Below are positions 39,465 to 48,106 of a DNA stretch of 51,128 nt, one piece after another; the stretch's first letter is position 1; every line of letters begins with the position of its first letter. The stretch covers positions 1 through 51,128 of the forward strand of contig JAMCQL010000041.1 of assembly GCA_023381615.1 (NCBI GenBank), in the 5' to 3' direction. Position numbers and translations under genes: made by a program. The DNA comes from Bacteroidota bacterium. GTDB taxonomy: Bacteria > Bacteroidota > Ignavibacteria > Kryptoniales > JAKASW01. The notes under the pieces are model-generated. The model was not told the DNA's origin. It saw only the letters and a list, made by a program, of their open reading frames with translations, and ran no database searches.

Positions 39465-41530
39465 CATTTCTTAACCCGCTCGTCCTCATCGCTCTCGTCG
39501 CTGCCGGCATCCCGATACTCATCCATCTTTTGCAGCTAAAAAAACTTCGTCAGGTTGATTTTTCTTCAATCAGATTTTTGAAAGAGATACAGCATGCCTC
39601 GGCGAAGCGTGTAAAACTGCGCGACTACTTATTGTTACTTCTCCGCACTCTCGCGATTGCTTCGCTTGTTGTCGCTTTCGCGCGTCCGGCATTAAAAGGA
39701 GTCGCGACTGGAAATTCGAAGAGGTCGTCGGTGGTGATCGTTGACAATTCGCCTTCTACGACTGTGCGAAACGAATATGGAGAGATATTCTCGCAGATAA
39801 GAAATGTTGCTTCGAATTTGATAAACAGCTTTCGTGTCGGCGACGATGTTAGCCTCATATCCACGTCAGGGGCGAAAGACACTTCGCAAATTCTATCGAC
39901 TATTAATCCTCAATCTCTTTCACCGCAAGTATCGAGAGCGGAACCGTCCAATGCCAGCGGCGGTTACACCTCGGCAATCCAAACGGCGCTCCAAAAACTT
40001 GCATCCTCAAATTATGCCAACAAGGAAATTTATGTTGTCGGCGATCTTCAGCGGACGGAATTTGCGAATGCAACATCGGAAAACGTCCCGTCCAATGCGA
40101 GGATCTTCTTTCTGCGAACCGAGAAATCTCCAAACGACAATTTGTCTGTATCTGATGTGAAGCTTCTGAATCCCGTCATCGAGGTTAATTCGCCGTCGGC
40201 TGTGGAAGCGACAATAACAAACAATGACGGTTCGGACAAAAGCGGCGTCGTTGTCAGCCTGTATTTGAACGGGCGGAAGGTTGCGCAGTCCGTCGCGGAC
40301 CTTCCAGCGGGGACTAGTCGTGCCGTGAACTTGACTTTTAGCGTCTCAAACAGCGGATTCCATCAGGGCGTGGTTCAGATCGACGACAATTCGATCCAAA
40401 GCGATAACAGATTTTACTTTTCATTTTACGCGATACAGAGATTGAACGTCGTTATCGTGAGTTCAAATCCACAGAACGATTTTGTCCTTTCAGCCGCACA
40501 GGCTGTCATGGATACGTCAACTGAAATAGATACAAAAGTTATGTCGCCGGAGCAGTTCATCTATGCGAACCTTGCCGCGACTGACGTTGTCGTGACGGAA
40601 TCGTATTCGGGTAGCCAAAGTTGTCAGGCGAAGCTTGTCCAATTTGTCCAGAACGGCGGCGGAGCGATTCTCTTCGCACCCGCCACGACCGAGTCAAATA
40701 CTTTTGCCGGAATTGTCAGCGCGATGAATTTAGGCAGAGTGTCGAAATCTTTCTCAAGCAGCGGAGGAAGTTTTCTGAGCCTCGACAAAATCGATGCGGG
40801 CGATAATTTCTTCTCCGGAATATTTGCTTCCAAGCAGAGCGCAGATCAGATAAAGAATCGGCTTGTTACAAAGATATTCAACGGCGTTCATGTCCAGCCA
40901 AATCCTTTCGCGCATGTTTTAATGAGCACTTCCTCAGGGCCGTTTCTCATGAGCAAGGAAGTCGGGAGCGGATTCGCGTTTGTCGTAACATCTCCTGCGG
41001 ACAGCCTTTCGTCAAATTTCCCGATGTCGCCGTTTTTCCCTGTGGTTGTTCAGCGCGCGCTGTTCTATTCCGCGGCAGTCAGGCACAAGCCGATACAGAT
41101 TTTCCCCGGTCATGATGCCGATTATCGCTATTCCGGCGGCGGAATCAAGAGCGCAATTCTTATTTCGCCCGACGGCAGCCGGCGGGAAGTCCTGCCGAAC
41201 TATGTCGGTGGAACCGCGAATTTCGTATTTCATAATCTTGACAAGCTTGGCACTTACACGCTGACCGCGCGCGATACGCTCTGCGAAATATCCGTGAACA
41301 TTAATCCGCGGGAGTCCGATCTCTCTCAGGCATCGCGAAGTGAGGTCGTGGACTTCGCGAAGAAGTTGGGCTTTGCGGAGAAAAACATTTTCATCGTGGA
41401 TGCGAACAAGAATGCGGTTGCGAGCCTCGAACGCTTGAGGCGCGGCGAAGACCTGTCGTCTTTCTTTGCGGGTGCGGCGCTGCTGTTTTTGATTTTGGAA
41501 ATTTTCGTTTCAAGGATGAAAACCTTTTGA
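39461..41530 (+). CDS. BatA-like membrane protein with von Willebrand A domain
   Basis: A 689-residue protein. The N-terminus (MTFLNPLVLIALVAAGIPI, then LKKLRQVDFSSIRFLKEIQ) is the BatA/TIGR02226 region with two membrane helices. A vWA domain from about residue 85 has the metal-site motif DNSPS. Residues 330-480 form a glutamine-amidotransferase-like fold (VVIVSSNPQNDFVLSAA, NGGGAILFAP). A C-terminal membrane helix precedes VSRMKTF. BatA proteins are linked to MoxR ATPases and envelope stress, but no MoxR gene is nearby. Confidence 0.85.
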   Translation: MTFLNPLVLIALVAAGIPILIHLLQLKKLRQVDFSSIRFLKEIQHASAKRVKLRDYLLLLLRTLAIASLVVAFARPALKGVATGNSKRSSVVIVDNSPSTTVRNEYGEIFSQIRNVASNLINSFRVGDDVSLISTSGAKDTSQILSTINPQSLSPQVSRAEPSNASGGYTSAIQTALQKLASSNYANKEIYVVGDLQRTEFANATSENVPSNARIFFLRTEKSPNDNLSVSDVKLLNPVIEVNSPSAVEATITNNDGSDKSGVVVSLYLNGRKVAQSVADLPAGTSRAVNLTFSVSNSGFHQGVVQIDDNSIQSDNRFYFSFYAIQRLNVVIVSSNPQNDFVLSAAQAVMDTSTEIDTKVMSPEQFIYANLAATDVVVTESYSGSQSCQAKLVQFVQNGGGAILFAPATTESNTFAGIVSAMNLGRVSKSFSSSGGSFLSLDKIDAGDNFFSGIFASKQSADQIKNRLVTKIFNGVHVQPNPFAHVLMSTSSGPFLMSKEVGSGFAFVVTSPADSLSSNFPMSPFFPVVVQRALFYSAAVRHKPIQIFPGHDADYRYSGGGIKSAILISPDGSRREVLPNYVGGTANFVFHNLDKLGTYTLTARDTLCEISVNINPRESDLSQASRSEVVDFAKKLGFAEKNIFIVDANKNAVASLERLRRGEDLSSFFAGAALLFLILEIFVSRMKTF

Positions 41531-41589
41531 AGGAACCGCTTAAATTGTCTTGTGGTTATCACAGAAAAAGGGAGGTGCGATAAACTAAA

Positions 41590-42870
41590 TTGATATCAAC
41601 TAAGGATAATCGGGAACGTGCGCTTGTTGTCGGGGTGGCGTTCAGAAATGACGAGCGCGGGCATGTCGACGAGTTTCTCGACGAGCTAATTCTTCTTGCG
41701 GATACGGCGGGCGCCAAAGTTGTCAGAAAAATTTTTCAGGACAGGCAATCGCCGGACCCGGCATATTTCGTCGGGAAAGGAAAAGCCGAGGAAATCAAAA
41801 ACATTTGCGAGTCGGAGAGTATCAATCTTGTGATCTTCGACGACGATCTTTCCGGTGTTCAGATCAGAAATCTGGAAAAAGTAATCGACAGAAGAGTCCT
41901 CGACAGGAGCGGATTGATCCTCGATATTTTTGGACTGCGCGCGAGGACACGCGAAGCGAAACTTCAGGTCGAGATGGCACAGCTCAAATACAACATGTCG
42001 CGTCTCGCCGGCCAATGGCAGCATTTTTCGAAACAATACGGCGTCATCGGAACGAGAGGTCCCGGTGAAAAGCAGATCGAAGTTGACAGGCGCGTTATCA
42101 AGAAACGCCTTTCATCGCTTCGTGAAAAGCTTGACGCCATTTCGAACCAGCGCCAGCTTCAGCGGGCACGCCGAGATGAATTTTCTAAGTTTGCGCTCGT
42201 GGGATATACGAACGCGGGCAAGTCGACGCTGATGAACGCACTGAGCGGCTCGGAGTCATTCGTGGAAAATCGGCTCTTCGCGACGCTCGACACATTCACA
42301 AGAAAGATTTTTCTCACTTCGTCAATCCAGTGTCTTCTTGTCGATACGGTTGGATTCATCCGCAAGCTTCCGTCCGATCTCGTTGCGTCGTTCAAGTCGA
42401 CGCTCGAGGAAGTTGCGTTCGCGGATTACATCTTGCATGTCATCGACGTTTCGAGTCCGACTTTCCGCGAGCAGATAGATGTCGTAAACGAAACGCTTGC
42501 CCAGCTTGAATGCAGTATGAAGCCGGCGATTCTCGTTTTCAATAAGGTCGATCGCGTTGCGGATTTCGGAATCGTGCGGAGCGTATTGAACGAATACGAC
42601 GGCAGTTCGGTTGCGATCTCGGCGGAGCGGCACATCAACCTACACCAGCTCAAGGGCAAGATGCTCGAGCTGATGGGGTCGGATATTGTCGAGAAATCAT
42701 TCCGAATAAAACCGACGCAGTCGGAAAAACTTGCGAAGATATTGTCTGTTGCGGAGTTCGTACAGTCCACAGGATCCTTTGGAGAAAGCGAACATCCCGA
42801 CAGTCTCCACCTCAAAGTCAGAATGAGAAAGAAAGATTGGGAAAAACTCAAGCGCGAAATCCACGCGTGA
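41590..42870 (+). CDS. hflX: GTPase HflX
   Basis: Ribosome-associated GTPase that splits stalled or heat-damaged 70S ribosomes. The N-terminal HflX domain has DPAYFVGKGKAEEIK. The linker carries GPGEKQIEVDRR. G motifs are GYTNAGKSTLMNAL (G1), DTVGFIRKLP (G3) and NKVD (G4). TTG start at 41590 is supported by GGGAGGTG 11 bases upstream and by the lack of a nearer ATG. 426 residues is normal. Confidence 0.95.
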   Translation: MISTKDNRERALVVGVAFRNDERGHVDEFLDELILLADTAGAKVVRKIFQDRQSPDPAYFVGKGKAEEIKNICESESINLVIFDDDLSGVQIRNLEKVIDRRVLDRSGLILDIFGLRARTREAKLQVEMAQLKYNMSRLAGQWQHFSKQYGVIGTRGPGEKQIEVDRRVIKKRLSSLREKLDAISNQRQLQRARRDEFSKFALVGYTNAGKSTLMNALSGSESFVENRLFATLDTFTRKIFLTSSIQCLLVDTVGFIRKLPSDLVASFKSTLEEVAFADYILHVIDVSSPTFREQIDVVNETLAQLECSMKPAILVFNKVDRVADFGIVRSVLNEYDGSSVAISAERHINLHQLKGKMLELMGSDIVEKSFRIKPTQSEKLAKILSVAEFVQSTGSFGESEHPDSLHLKVRMRKKDWEKLKREIHA

Positions 42871-42895
42871 AAAATTCAGCGGAGTTTGAAGCAAG

Positions 42896-43303
42896 ATGAA
42901 CGTAATTGACAAAACTCTTTATCACCAAATTCACCCGTTCAAACTAATAACCGATGTCATCTCGGCATTTCTTGCCGTGTATTTGTTTTGGCTTCACTCG
43001 ATAGTCACGGGATTAATAGTTGCGTTCATACCTTCGATCGTGATCTCGCTGTTTATGATAAAGGCGATGGATTTCGAGAAGCAGAAGAATTCCGGCTTCG
43101 GCAGGTACGTGAAGAGATACATGGGGCGCGGGACCGATACGGCGCGCTCGCTCGGATTCCTTGTGATGCTTGCCGGCGGATGGTTCCATTATTTTTGGGT
43201 AATTGTTCTTGGATTTTTGGTGATAATCGCGGCGTGGATGAACGGGTTTGTTTACAAAAGACAAATGCCAAGTCAGTCACCATCGCGCAGGCAGGGAAGG
43301 TGA
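42896..43303 (+). CDS. Small conserved membrane protein
   Basis: A 135-residue protein with three to four hydrophobic segments (LITDVISAFLAVYLFWL, IVTGLIVAFIPSIVISLFMI, SLGFLVMLAGGWFHYFWVIVLGFLVIIAAW). No named family is recognised. The last residues (PSQSPSRRQGR) probably run into repeat DNA. It follows hflX by 25 bases, likely in one transcript. Confidence 0.6.
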   Translation: MNVIDKTLYHQIHPFKLITDVISAFLAVYLFWLHSIVTGLIVAFIPSIVISLFMIKAMDFEKQKNSGFGRYVKRYMGRGTDTARSLGFLVMLAGGWFHYFWVIVLGFLVIIAAWMNGFVYKRQMPSQSPSRRQGR

Positions 43304-43837
43304 GTTCTCCGTTCTGTCGCCGCAAAGGTACATGGACACAGTTGTTTGTATGGGGACAAAGTAGCAAAGGCACAGAGGTACAAAGAACGCGAGGAGGGAG
43401 AAAGAAGACCAGAGAACGGATGACGCCTAAATTTTCGACTTTTGAATTGCCACCTCCCGCCTCCGTTTCACTTCGATATTCTAACACTTCATTTCGCCGA
43501 CATTCCATTGACCCCATCTGTCCCTTTGTACCTCTGATTCTCTGTGCCTTTGTCCCTTGCAGTTAGATTTATTCTCACTTTAAAGAGAACTTCACAGTTT
43601 AGGCCGTCCATTCTGCTCTGACCCACAGCCATTCCCTCGTTCCCAAGCTCCCGCTTGGGAACGTCATCTTTTGAAGCTCTGCTTCAGGTATTGATTGTTA
43701 GATTCACTCCTCAACACTTCTTAAATTGTCTCCCAGAGACGATCCAATGAAACGATGGAGGTCTGATTGGCGAAACAACTAAAGCGGAGCTTCAAGAAAA
43801 GCATTCCCAAGCAGAGCTTGGGAATGAGAAGGAAGAA
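43304..43837. repeat. 534-base intergenic repeat cluster
   Basis: No gene. Fold-back arms at 43365-43385 and 43524-43552 are complementary apart from an 8-base insertion (CAAAGGCACAGAG then GTACAAAG). Two strong hairpins follow: GTTCCCAAGC-TCCC-GCTTGGGAAC (43639-43662) and CATTCCCAAGC-AGA-GCTTGGGAATG (43802-43826). A direct repeat containing GCGAAACNACTNAAGCGGAG occurs near 43769 and again near 43866, inside the next gene. Confidence 0.7.
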
Positions 43838-45418
43838 ATGATCCATGAAAAGCCAGAGGACCAATTGGCGAAACGACTGAAGCGGAGCTTAGCAACGAGA
43901 GAAGTGAGAGGTCCCGCGAGGTCCCGCAAGCGGGATTCCGCCATGCGGGGACGGGATGGCGACAAAGGCGCTCACAAGAAGGCAGGACGACAAAGGAAAG
44001 CGAGTCGAAGTGCTCATCAAATGTTCGAAAAAGATTCTCTGGAAATTCTCCGTTCCGCGCTCGACGAGTTGGAGAAAGGATTTTCTCAACTTCCGTCTGC
44101 GGTTACTCCGATTAAAAACAAGAAGGCGTTTGAAAAAGTAATCCTCGAAGTTGCCGAACGGCTCAAGAACAATTACCCATATTTCCATCCTTTATATGCC
44201 GGACAAATGCTGAAGCCGCCGCATTCGATCGCGCGAATCGCGTACATGCTCGCCATGTGGATAAACCCAAACAACCACGCACTCGACGGCGGGCGTGCAA
44301 GTTCGGCGATGGAGAAGGAGGCGGTGGCGGAGATCGCAAAAATGTTCGGTTGGCAAACCCACGTCGGCCATCTCACCGGCGGCGGCACGATGGCGAATCT
44401 TGAAGCGCTGTGGGTGGCAGGCCAACTCTCCGACGAAGGCGGATACGCTACTGGCGCAAATCCCGGCAAGAAGATCGTCGCGTCCGAGCAAGCACACTAC
44501 ACGCACTCGCGAATCAGCAGTGTGCTTGGTTTGAAGTTCGAATCAGTCGCGTGCGACAGGTCAGGACGGCTCGACATTGAAGCATTGAAAGGGGTTTTGG
44601 ATAATGGAGAAATCGGGACTGTTGTCGCGACGATAGGCACGACGGCAATCGGTGCAATCGATCCACTGCCACAGCTTCTCGAACTCCGCAAGCAGTACGG
44701 TTTTCGTCTCCATGCCGATTCGGCTTATGGTGGTTACTTCACTTTGGTTGATAACCTAAGTGCTGAAACACGCGCGGTGTACGATCGATTAGGCGAAGCA
44801 GATTCCATCGTCATCGATCCGCACAAACACGGACTTCAGCCGTACAGCTGCGGCTGTGTGATCTTCCGCGATCCGACAGTTGCAAGGTTCTACAAACACG
44901 GCTCGCCTTATACTTACTTTACTTCGGCAGATTTGCATCTCGGCGAGATAAGCCTTGAATGTTCGAGAGCTGGCGCGTCCGCTGTCGGACTGTGGGCAAC
45001 GCAGAAACTTTTGCCGCTCGTCAAAGGGGGTGAGTTCGCGAAATCACTGAGCGCGGGACGCGAAGCAGCGCTAAAGTTGTACTCGAAACTCAAAGCGGAT
45101 AAGAGATTCATCACGGCATTTCCGCCTGAGCTGGATATTGTGGTCTGGGCGCCGGTCGCAGAAAAAGTCAGCACTGCATCTGAACTTTCGCGCGCGATTT
45201 TCGACGAGGCTGCAAAACGAAATCTTCATTTGGCATTAGTGGAATTGCCGACGGAAATCTTCGACCTCGCATCGGCCAAGATGGAACGTGATCGTGACAC
45301 AATAACATGCCTGCGTTCTGTCTTGATGAAGCCTGAGCATAAGGATTGGCTCGGCCGCATCTGGGAGATTTTGGATAAATCCGCGAGTGAAGTGGTTATG
45401 GACGAACGTAAGAAGTAA
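43838..45418 (+). CDS. PLP-dependent group II amino-acid decarboxylase
   Basis: A 526-residue fold-type I PLP enzyme. HLTGGGTMANLEALWVA, LHADSAYGGYFTLV and the PLP lysine in VIDPHKHGLQPYSCG place it in the glutamate/aspartate/aromatic decarboxylase family. The exact substrate is not readable. ATG 43838 has GAAGGAAG upstream, but the first 61 residues (very basic, with EVRGPARSRKRDSAMRG) are encoded by repeat DNA. The conserved domain starts at the ATG at 44021 (MFEKDSLEIL), which could be the native start. Confidence 0.85.
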   Translation: MIHEKPEDQLAKRLKRSLATREVRGPARSRKRDSAMRGRDGDKGAHKKAGRQRKASRSAHQMFEKDSLEILRSALDELEKGFSQLPSAVTPIKNKKAFEKVILEVAERLKNNYPYFHPLYAGQMLKPPHSIARIAYMLAMWINPNNHALDGGRASSAMEKEAVAEIAKMFGWQTHVGHLTGGGTMANLEALWVAGQLSDEGGYATGANPGKKIVASEQAHYTHSRISSVLGLKFESVACDRSGRLDIEALKGVLDNGEIGTVVATIGTTAIGAIDPLPQLLELRKQYGFRLHADSAYGGYFTLVDNLSAETRAVYDRLGEADSIVIDPHKHGLQPYSCGCVIFRDPTVARFYKHGSPYTYFTSADLHLGEISLECSRAGASAVGLWATQKLLPLVKGGEFAKSLSAGREAALKLYSKLKADKRFITAFPPELDIVVWAPVAEKVSTASELSRAIFDEAAKRNLHLALVELPTEIFDLASAKMERDRDTITCLRSVLMKPEHKDWLGRIWEILDKSASEVVMDERKK

Positions 45419-45456
45419 GTAGAAAGTAGTAAGAAGCAAGAAGTCGGAAATAAGAA

Positions 45457-45487
45457 ATCCCGCTTACGGGATCCCGCAAAGCGGGAC
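45457..45487. repeat. Tandem palindromes before the carbonic anhydrase gene
   Basis: ATCCCG-CTTA-CGGGAT (45457-45472) and CCCGC-AAA-GCGGG (45473-45485) lie side by side. They resemble the CCCGCAAGCGGG unit inside the decarboxylase N-terminus near 43921. The pair may terminate the decarboxylase transcript. Confidence 0.6.
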
Positions 45488-45511
45488 AAGAGGCAAGAAA
45501 GCGTAGAGTGG

Positions 45512-46141
45512 ATGCGAACACTAAAGACATTGTTTGAGAATAACACAAGATGGGCCGATGGAATCAAAGAAAAAGACCCGCTCTTTTTCTCCAAGCTTTC
45601 GAAGCAGCAAGCTCCCCAGTATCTGTGGATCGGATGTTCGGACAGCCGCGTACCGGCAAATCAAATCGTCGGCTTGCTTCCCGGCGAGATATTCGTCCAT
45701 CGCAATATCGCGAACTTGGTTGTCCATACCGATCTCAACTGCCTGTCGGTCATCCAGTACGCGGTGGAAGTCTTGAAGGTGAGGCACATAATAGTCTGCG
45801 GTCATTACGGATGCGGCGGAGTCAAAGCGGCGATGGAGAATAAAGATCATGGCCTGATCGACAACTGGCTTCGGCATATAAAAGATGTCCGGAGTCTTCA
45901 TCGCTCTGAATTGAATTCTCTCCGAAACGAATCGGATAGATATAGTCGGCTTTGTGAGTTGAACGTAGTCGAGCAAGTCTTCAACGTTTGCAAGACGAGT
46001 ATTGTCCGGAACTCATGGAAGAACGGACAGGAATTGTCTGTCCACGGATGGATTTACGGCATAGCTGACGGAATACTAAAGGACTTGGATATTACCGTCA
46101 CGAATGAGGATGAAGCGAGAGAAGTCAGAGGCAAGAAATAA
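45512..46141 (+). CDS. can: Beta-class carbonic anhydrase
   Basis: Interconverts CO2 and bicarbonate. Zinc ligands are in CSDSRVPANQIVGLLPGEIFVHRNIANLV (Cys, with the Asp-Arg dyad) and CGHYGCGGVKAA (His and Cys). 209 residues matches the E. coli Can type. ATG at 45512 begins MRTLKTLFENNTRWA, a typical N-terminus. Confidence 0.95.
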   Translation: MRTLKTLFENNTRWADGIKEKDPLFFSKLSKQQAPQYLWIGCSDSRVPANQIVGLLPGEIFVHRNIANLVVHTDLNCLSVIQYAVEVLKVRHIIVCGHYGCGGVKAAMENKDHGLIDNWLRHIKDVRSLHRSELNSLRNESDRYSRLCELNVVEQVFNVCKTSIVRNSWKNGQELSVHGWIYGIADGILKDLDITVTNEDEAREVRGKK

Positions 46142-46270
46142 GAGAGAGGTCAACGTTCGACTATCAGCCTAATGGCTGACCGCTGAGAGCTTTCATAATT
46201 TTGTTGCTAATCTTTTGTAAAGTTTTACTATTTTTAGTCTGAGTTTTTTTGCATCAAGAAAGAGTGGATT

Positions 46271-47185
46271 ATGAGATCAAAGTCTAAGAAGACAGAAAAT
46301 CCCGGGAAGTTTACAGTCGGGCTTTTGCAGATGGCGGTTGGCAAGGATGTGAACGATAACCTAAGAAAAGCTGTATCGTGGATTGAGAAAGCGGCGAAGA
46401 AGGGCGCTGAAGTCATCTGTCTGCCGGAATTGTTCAGGTCACAATACTTTTGCCAGACTGAGGACATCAGGAATTTCGAGCTGGCCGAGACGATTCCTGG
46501 TCCATCCACAGAAGCGATCTCGAAAGTCGTGAAGAAGCACAAGGTTGTCGTTGTCGTTCCGGTTTTCGAGAAGCGAGCAATGGGAGTTTACCACAATTCC
46601 GCCGCGATAATCGATTCGAACGGACAGATCGCCGGCATTTACAGGAAGATGCACATCCCCGACGACCCGGCGTTCTACGAGAAATTTTATTTCACTCCCG
46701 GCGATCTCGGATTCAACTCTTTCAAAACAAAATATGGTGACATCGGCACTTTGATTTGCTGGGACCAATGGTATCCCGAAGGCGCGAGAATCACCGCGCT
46801 TAAAGGCGCGAGCATATTGTTCTATCCGACGGCAATCGGCTGGCATCCGCATGAGAAAGCGGAACATGGTAAGGCGCAGTTCGAGTCGTGGCAGACAATC
46901 CAGCGCGGACATGCGATCGCGAATGGAGTTTATGTAGCCGCCGTCAATCGTGTCGGATTGGAAAAGCAAGTTGAGAAAAGTGCCGGAATAGAATTCTGGG
47001 GACAATCGTTCGTTGCCGATCCGCAGGGAGTCGTCATCGCGCAGGCTTCAGTCGACAAAGAGGAAATAATTCTTGCTGAAGTTGATCTGGAAAGGATCGA
47101 GTACATCAGACAGAATTGGCCATTCCTGAGAGACAGAAGGATTGACGCGTATGACGGAATCAAGGAGAGGTATTTAGGGAAGTGA
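46271..47185 (+). CDS. aguB: N-carbamoylputrescine amidase
   Basis: Nitrilase-superfamily enzyme releasing putrescine, CO2 and NH3 from N-carbamoylputrescine. The catalytic triad is visible: Glu in VICLPELFRSQYFCQ, Lys in IYRKMHIPDDPAFYEKFYF, Cys in LICWDQWYPEGAR. The HIPDDPAFYEKFYFTPGD stretch is diagnostic for AguB. 304 residues is normal. The partner agmatine deiminase lies downstream beyond an inserted element. Confidence 0.93.
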   Translation: MRSKSKKTENPGKFTVGLLQMAVGKDVNDNLRKAVSWIEKAAKKGAEVICLPELFRSQYFCQTEDIRNFELAETIPGPSTEAISKVVKKHKVVVVVPVFEKRAMGVYHNSAAIIDSNGQIAGIYRKMHIPDDPAFYEKFYFTPGDLGFNSFKTKYGDIGTLICWDQWYPEGARITALKGASILFYPTAIGWHPHEKAEHGKAQFESWQTIQRGHAIANGVYVAAVNRVGLEKQVEKSAGIEFWGQSFVADPQGVVIAQASVDKEEIILAEVDLERIEYIRQNWPFLRDRRIDAYDGIKERYLGK

Positions 47186-47292
47186 TCTTTAGCATGAAGT
47201 CAAAGGTCAAAATTCAAAAATCAAAAGGATAAATCTTAATTTGGAATTCAAGATGAAAAAGTTGATGCAGGCTGCTTAGAAGGGGGCATGAA

Positions 47293-48091
47293 ATGGAACA
47301 AGAGATTAAGAAACGCAGTTACTACTTTTCGCTGGAGATAATAAAGTCCATCAATTCGTTCGATTCGAAAAGGATCCATTTTAGCTTGATCGGTCAGCTT
47401 CTTAGATCCGCGACTTCCGTCGGAGCGAATTTGATTGAGGCAAGAGTGGCACATTCAAGAAGAGATTTCTGGTTCTACGGCCAAGAGTGTAAATCAGATT
47501 TAATTTACACTTGTGAAAGAGGATCGCGTCTATTACGTCGTTAAATAAACGACTCTTTTCACGCTATTAACGGCAGAACCCAAAGAATGAAATGCCGAAG
47601 GCATGATATGATTATAAAACCGAGACATAACACCAAACCCAAATCCCGAAGGGATGAAATTATATCACCCTTTTCCCGAACAGGACGTTCGGGAAGCCGA
47701 ATTATACAGGATGTATATTTTTGTTCGGCTCAGGGTTCAATTGGATTGGGTTTCGATTTTTCTATAATCATCACACCCCTTCGGGGTTTGAGCATTTTCG
47801 ATTGAATCTCTGACTTTAGGATGCAGACAAACTACTCTCCTCACACTATTAACGGTAGAACCAGATTTCATAAAGTTCTACGAAATTGCCTTGAAGTCCG
47901 CTAACGAAACTAAGTACTGGCTCTGTTTGATCAGAGACGGTCTGGAGGTGAATCACGAGAAGGCAAGCGAACTGCTGAAGGAAGCGGACGAAATTTCGAG
48001 AGTCATTGCCTCAATAGTCATCAAGCTCAAGAGAAACAAGGAATCATTTCCTGTCGTCAGAGAGAGACAGGCAGAATATACCCCTTTTTGA
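47293..48091 (+). pseudogene. Four-helix-bundle (23S rRNA IVS / S23-type) gene split by a MITE
   Basis: The left part (47293-47469) encodes SYYFSLEIIKSINSF, LLRSATSVGANLIEA and SRRDF. The right part (47870-48091) continues IKFYEIALKSANETKYWLCL and the C-terminal helix with IASIVIKLKRNK. Removing 47470-47869 restores one 132-residue frame reading RRDF-IKFYEIA, typical of this family. The gene was therefore intact before insertion. The function of these proteins is unknown; they bind RNA or act as selfish elements by inference. Confidence 0.88.
47470..47863. mobile_element. 394-bp MITE with TIRs and 6-bp target duplication
   Basis: Left end TGGTTCTACGG and right end CGGTAGAACCA are inverted (TGGTTCTAC perfect, then partial). 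GATTTC flanks both sides (47464-47469 and 47864-47869). Inside are hairpins GTGTAAAT/ATTTACAC (47488-47511) and GTCGTT/AACGAC, an internal copy of the right end near 47560-47582 (CTATTAACGGCAGAACC), and CCGAAGG/CCTTCGG palindromes. It encodes no transposase, so it must be moved in trans. Confidence 0.85.
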
Positions 48092-48106
48092 ATTTTGACT
48101 TATCAT

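Larger units (their letters stand above)
47206..48099. mobile_element. IVS-like element with 15-bp terminal inverted repeats
   Basis: GTCAAAATTCAAAAA (47206-47220) and its exact reverse complement TTTTTGAATTTTGAC (48085-48099) bracket a four-helix-bundle gene. Genes of this family are known as intervening sequences in 23S rRNA and as dispersed repeats. The element sits between aguB and aguA. Its right arm ends seven bases before the aguA ATG and includes the stop codon of the internal gene. Confidence 0.7.

Noticed and set aside
47583-47805. Open frame inside the MITE
   Set aside because: The frame runs through palindromic non-coding repeats (CCGAAGG units), and the encoded protein has no family features.
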